NCBI GenBank assembly: GCA_002393195.1
Contig: DGIK01000109.1
Location: 1 to 16,888, forward strand
Direction of reading: 5' to 3'
Source: Bacteroidales bacterium UBA3824
GTDB taxonomy: Bacteria > Bacteroidota > Bacteroidia > Bacteroidales > UBA3824
DNA: 16,888 bases
Shown: positions 14,972 to 16,888 of the stretch, one piece after another
Layout of the letters: every line of letters begins with the position of its first letter
Position numbering within the stretch: position 1 is the stretch's first letter
Notes under the pieces: model-generated
Told to the model about the DNA's origin: nothing
The model's input: only the letters and a program-made list of their open reading frames with translations
Databases searched by the model: none
Translations under genes and position numbers: made by a program

Positions 14972-15001
14972 CAAAGATAGCAAAATGTATTACACGGCAA
15001 A
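14972..15001 (-). promoter_or_regulatory. Promoter of repeat-protein gene copy 1
   Basis: Reading leftward, TTTG (15001-14998), 18 nt, TATCTTTG (14979-14972). It is conserved at the same position upstream of copies 2 and 3. It is divergent from the small RNA 2 promoter, with the -33 boxes about 30 nt apart. Confidence 0.7.
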
Positions 15002-15030
15002 AGCAGAGATACTATTTTTTGCAACTTTTG

Positions 15031-15062
15031 TTTGTTGGGTTTGAAGATTGTTTGTACATTTG
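15031..15062 (+). promoter_or_regulatory. Promoter of small RNA 2
   Basis: TTTG (15031-15034), 20 nt, TACATTTG (15055-15062). Full consensus. Confidence 0.8.
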
Positions 15063-15067
15063 CAGTG

Positions 15068-15169
15068 CTTAAATGCTTCGAGCATAGCCGAAGGCGGCGC
15101 GATAACTTCAAGTTTAGCCGGGGCGTAACGTGTAATGCGTTATCCGTTAGGGGCAAACGCCCCTTTTTT
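15068..15169 (+). ncRNA. Candidate small RNA 2
   Basis: A predicted transcript of about 102 nt ending in a perfect terminator: AGGGGC (15149-15154), AAAC loop, GCCCCT (15159-15164), T6. The internal hairpins ATGCT-TCG-AGCAT and TAACG/CGTTA are visible. The first ATG gives only Met-Leu-Arg-Ala before TAG, so it is not coding. The body shares no evident sequence with small RNAs 1 and 3, although the promoters are nearly identical. Confidence 0.65.
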
Positions 15170-15217
15170 AGTCCAATCTCTTTATAAAATTTGGTTAACA
15201 GCCTCCTGTATTTACAA

Positions 15218-15577
15218 TCAACGATTAATATGTGGATGGTGGTCCCTAACTTCAACTGTCAAATCAGGATTATGGTCAACAAGTTCTATACGCAAATCAG
15301 GATTGTGATCCACAAGTTCATACTCTCCACAATCGCAAGGATAATGAGCCATTACATAGATGTCAGGGTTATGGTCAACGATTTCAACCCTCAAATCGGG
15401 GTTGTGGTCAACAATCTCTACCCTGCCATACAATGGAAACTTCTTGCCGTCTGATTTGCGGGTTATGGTACAGGTATTCTTGTCTATGGTAAACTTGCCA
15501 AGGTCTATGGTCTGCGCACTCGCGCTGATGGACGACAAGACGGCGGCAAAAAGCAAGGTAAAAAACAGTTTTTTCAT
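15218..15577 (-). CDS. Secreted small repeat protein, 7(1) septoil-knot type, copy 2
   Basis: 119 residues. Signal peptide 1-22 (MKKLFFTLLFAAVLSSISAS then AQ), strand segment 23-51 (TIDLGKFTIDKNTCTITRKS), then six exact 11-residue units at 52-62, 63-73, 74-84, 85-95, 96-106 and 107-117, plus NR. Five units read RVEIVDHNPDL-like. The third (YVMAHYPCDCG) is the Cys-containing linker between the two halves. This is the most regular copy, so it shows the unit length best. Its expected fold is a compact all-beta torus-knot protein if the family assignment, made from memory, is right. Start ATG 15577-15575. The promoter is at 15615-15644. Its 3' end faces the terminator of small RNA 2, 48 nt away. 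Signal-peptide DNA is shared with copy 1 and mature-region DNA with copy 3. Confidence 0.82.
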   Translation of the reverse strand: MKKLFFTLLFAAVLSSISASAQTIDLGKFTIDKNTCTITRKSDGKKFPLYGRVEIVDHNPDLRVEIVDHNPDIYVMAHYPCDCGEYELVDHNPDLRIELVDHNPDLTVEVRDHHPHINR

Positions 15578-15614
15578 AGCGTTCAAACGGTTTTAAAAGT
15601 TTTTTTGTATAACG

Positions 15615-15644
15615 CAAAGATAGCAAAATGTATTACACGACAAA
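15615..15644 (-). promoter_or_regulatory. Promoter of repeat-protein gene copy 2
   Basis: Reading leftward, TTTG (15644-15641), 18 nt, TATCTTTG (15622-15615). Same spacing as for copies 1 and 3. Confidence 0.7.
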
Positions 15645-15672
15645 AACAGAGATACTTTTTTTTCAATTTTTA

Positions 15673-15703
15673 TTTGTTGGGTTGAAGATTGTTTGTACAT
15701 TTG
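15673..15703 (+). promoter_or_regulatory. Promoter of small RNA 3
   Basis: TTTG (15673-15676), 19 nt, TACATTTG (15696-15703). Full consensus; differs from small RNA 2's promoter mainly by one deleted T. Confidence 0.8.
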
Positions 15704-15708
15704 CAGAG

Positions 15709-15772
15709 TAAGAACACTTTTGTAAGTCGAGGTCGCCGTTTTGGGTGGTTGAGCGCAGAAAGTGTTTTTTTT
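15709..15772 (+). ncRNA. Candidate small RNA 3
   Basis: A predicted transcript of about 64 nt. AACACTTT (15713-15720) pairs perfectly with AAAGTGTT (15759-15766), so nearly the whole RNA is one closed hairpin with a 38-nt loop, followed by T8. There is no ATG in the transcript. Its sequence is unrelated to small RNAs 1 and 2. Confidence 0.6.
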
Positions 15773-15827
15773 ATTGGAATGTTTGACAAGTTAATAACAT
15801 ACAGCATACAGTCTCCTGAATATACAA

Positions 15828-16184
15828 TCAACGGTTAATGCCGGGATGAAAATCAACCAACTCTACACGCAAATCAGGGCTATGGTCAACTATTTCCACA
15901 CGCAAATCAGGGCTACAATCCACAAGGTTGTATTCACCGCAGTCCTTTGCAGAAAAATGTTCCATTGCTCGTACATCGGGCGAATGGTCAACAAGTTCAA
16001 CGCGCAAATCGGGACTATGGTCAACTATCTCCACTCTGCCGTGCAATGGGAATGTCTTTCCGTCCGACTTGCGTGTGATGGTGCAGGTATTCTTGTCTAT
16101 TGTAAATTTGCCAAGGTCTATGGTTTGAGCGTCGGCGGCATAGCCAATCAATACCAAAGCGAACATAAGAAGATACTTTTTCAT
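15828..16184 (-). CDS. Secreted small repeat protein, 7(1) septoil-knot type, copy 3
   Basis: 118 residues. The signal peptide (MKKYLLMFALVLIGYAADAQ) differs from that of copies 1 and 2. The mature part is nearly that of copy 2: TIDLGKFTIDKNTCTITRKS, then RVEIVDHSPDL, RVELVDHSPDV, a 12-residue Cys linker (RAMEHFSAKDCG), EYNLVDCSPDL, RVEIVDHSPDL, RVELVDFHPGI, NR. I chose ATG at 16184-16182, which opens the signal peptide; an in-frame TTG-type extension to 16232 adds a non-signal segment and is rejected. The promoter is at 16221-16250. An IS30-family element begins 10 bases upstream of the -33 box, so the promoter appears to be spared. As with the other copies, function is unknown and the family assignment is from memory. 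Confidence 0.82.
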   Translation of the reverse strand: MKKYLLMFALVLIGYAADAQTIDLGKFTIDKNTCTITRKSDGKTFPLHGRVEIVDHSPDLRVELVDHSPDVRAMEHFSAKDCGEYNLVDCSPDLRVEIVDHSPDLRVELVDFHPGINR

Positions 16185-16220
16185 AGCGTTCAATCGGTTT
16201 AAAAGTTTTTTTGTATAACG

Positions 16221-16250
16221 CAAAGGTAGCAAAATGTATTACACGGCAAA
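16221..16250 (-). promoter_or_regulatory. Promoter of repeat-protein gene copy 3
   Basis: Reading leftward, TTTG (16250-16247), 18 nt, TACCTTTG (16228-16221). It lies just left of the insertion-sequence end. Confidence 0.65.
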
Positions 16251-16259
16251 AGCAGAGAT

Positions 16260-16286
16260 TGTAAGTTCAATTTCGAAGTGCAACTG
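16260..16286 (+). repeat. Probable left terminal inverted repeat of the IS30-family element
   Basis: It begins TGTAAGTTCAATT and has GCAAC at 16280-16284. The partner repeat lies outside the window, so the repeat's length cannot be confirmed here. Confidence 0.6.
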
Positions 16287-16302
16287 TACGCGTTAGATAA
16301 CA

Positions 16303-16319
16303 CTATACAAATTGTATAG
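16303..16319. repeat. 17-bp palindrome in the insertion-sequence leader
   Basis: CTATACAA-A-TTGTATAG, perfect 8-bp arms around one A. A second short palindrome, CAATT-TGC-AATTG, is at 16341-16353. They could be protein-binding sites for the transposase or host factors; this is inference. Confidence 0.6.
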
Positions 16320-16356
16320 CATTGATATTAGTAACAGATGCAATTTGCAATTGACA

Positions 16357-16420
16357 TTTTTTGTGTGAGTTTGAACAGAATGAGGGGTTCCCCGAATGAA
16401 GTTCAAACTCACACAAAAAA
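16357..16420. repeat. Long hairpin in the insertion-sequence leader
   Basis: Perfect 20-bp arms (16357-16376 and 16401-16420) start and end in T6/A6. They enclose a loop with an inner GGGG-TT-CCCC stem (16384-16393), which is flanked by the direct repeat GAATGA. In RNA entering from outside the element this would form a very stable stem upstream of the transposase, a known way for insertion sequences to limit impinging transcription. No terminator-like U-run follows on the plus strand. Confidence 0.8.
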
Positions 16421-16482
16421 ACGCGGATTTTTCGCGCAATACTAAAAAATGGGAAACCCTTGCGGATTTCCCGGAATTTAAA

Positions 16483-16490
16483 TAATTTTG
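16483..16490 (+). promoter_or_regulatory. -7 element in front of the transposase
   Basis: TAATTTTG (TAnnTTTG) has CTTG 20 nt upstream (16459-16462). It is only 7 nt before the ATG, so transcription from it would be nearly leaderless. Confidence 0.45.
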
Positions 16491-16497
16491 TATTGCC

Positions 16498-16888
16498 ATG
16501 TACAAACATTTAAATCAACAGCAAAGATACACAATTTCGGTGATGAAACAAAAAGGATTGGACAATAAATTTATCGCCGACGCAATTGGAGTAAACAAAA
16601 GCACCGTATATCGCGAATTGAAGCGGAATTCGGGCAAGAGGGGGTACAGCCACGCCCTTGCTCAGGAGATGGCTGACGAAAGGAAGGAGCGCATAGTGAA
16701 CAACAGCCGTAAGACACCCGAGGTATGGAAACGTGTGCATCAGATGCTCCGCGAAGACCTGTCCCCCGAACAAATCAGCGGGGTGTTGAGGAAGGAAGGC
16801 ATAAAAATCTCTCATGAATGCATCTATCAGCACATTCGCAAAGACAAGGCGGATGGCGGCGATTTGCACAAGCATTGCCGACACATGC
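16498..16888 (+). CDS. IS30-family transposase, N-terminal part (3' truncated by the window end)
   Basis: DDE transposase that cuts and joins the element's ends. The frame is open from ATG 16498 to the window edge, giving 130 codons with no stop. It begins MYKHLNQQQRYTISVMKQKG, the usual IS30-type start. A helix-turn-helix follows (FIADAIGVNKSTVYRELKRN, about residues 25-44). Next comes the second conserved region, with VWKRVHQMLREDLSPEQISG and LRKEGIKISHECIYQHIRKD, the second HTH-like stretch typical of the family. The catalytic DDE residues would lie further right, outside the window. There is no internal stop or frameshift in the visible part, so the copy may be intact. The 238-nt distance from the element's end to the ATG is longer than in IS30 itself. 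Confidence 0.92.
   Translation, partial: MYKHLNQQQRYTISVMKQKGLDNKFIADAIGVNKSTVYRELKRNSGKRGYSHALAQEMADERKERIVNNSRKTPEVWKRVHQMLREDLSPEQISGVLRKEGIKISHECIYQHIRKDKADGGDLHKHCRHM

Larger units (their letters stand above)
14371..16259. repeat. Three-unit tandem array (small-RNA unit plus septoil-knot-type gene)
   Basis: Three homologous units of about 610-640 bp: roughly 14371-15010, 15011-15652 and 15653-16259. In each, a rightward promoter of the form TTTG-N19/20-TACATTTG and a short transcription unit with terminator face the 3' end of a leftward gene. A conserved upstream block follows the gene start (AGCGTTCAA, then CAAAGATAGCAAAATGTATT, then GCAGAGAT). The promoters, the CDS and a short stretch after each stop (around TCAACGGTTAAT) are conserved. 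The small-RNA bodies are not. The third unit is cut at 16259/16260 by an IS30-family element. Confidence 0.85.
16260..16888 (+). mobile_element. IS30-family insertion sequence, left part (runs off the window)
   Basis: The left end is placed at 16260. The string TGTAAGTTCAATT ... GCAAC matches my recollection of the IS30 terminal repeat (TGTA, then TTCAATT, then GCAAC at the same spacing; 18 of 27 positions agree). Homology to the upstream block of the other array units stops at the same base. Between this end and the transposase ATG lie 238 bp with several palindromes. The right end and any target duplication are outside the window. Confidence 0.75.

Noticed and set aside
14570..16259. CRISPR array, suggested by the regularly repeated GTGGTCAAC-like strings
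   Set aside because: The repeats are codons for VDH-type protein repeats in open frames with signal peptides. Spacing follows 33-bp coding units and there are no unique spacers.

Overview
The window looks like a chromosomal segment from a Bacteroidales-type bacterium (phylum Bacteroidota). The evidence is internal. Promoters fit the Bacteroidota consensus TTTG-N19/20-TAnnTTTG, starts lack strong Shine-Dalgarno sequences, and lipoproteins carry an acidic or Gly/Asn tract after the lipid Cys. PurL is the long fused form and ProRS the short archaeal/eukaryote-like form. Genus cannot be fixed from the sequence.

Left part (1-5113): the 3' half of purL runs off the left edge and ends at two tandem hairpin terminators. 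A leftward block then holds a His/Tyr/Asn/Ser-rich secreted protein, a lipid kinase of the YegS/DgkB family, a promoter-driven long imperfect hairpin that looks like a 6S-type RNA, and a FISUMP/FGE-like surface lipoprotein with its own terminator.

Middle (5260-12415): a rightward outer-membrane barrel candidate faces a leftward pair of membrane proteins. These share one 3-TM architecture, and one of them adds a TerB-like N-terminus and two zinc ribbons. A small lipoprotein and a large secreted protein follow, both leftward. A rightward AlbA_2/ATPase/HTH regulator shares a divergent promoter region with the secreted protein.

Right part (12502-16888): proS is followed by a 9-bp minisatellite, a strong terminator and a small acidic ORF. 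Next is a three-unit tandem array. Each unit has a rightward small-RNA transcription unit (conserved promoter, unrelated body, hairpin terminator) and a leftward gene for a small secreted protein of about 11-residue repeats. I assign these proteins, from memory of the family, to the 7(1) septoil-knot type. Immediately after the conserved upstream region of the third gene, the left end of an IS30-family element begins. Its inverted repeat starts exactly where homology to the other units stops, so the array was probably interrupted and may continue beyond the window.

The most interesting system is this array of secreted repeat proteins with paired, diverging small RNAs. The 6S-like RNA and the zinc-ribbon/3-TM gene pair come next.
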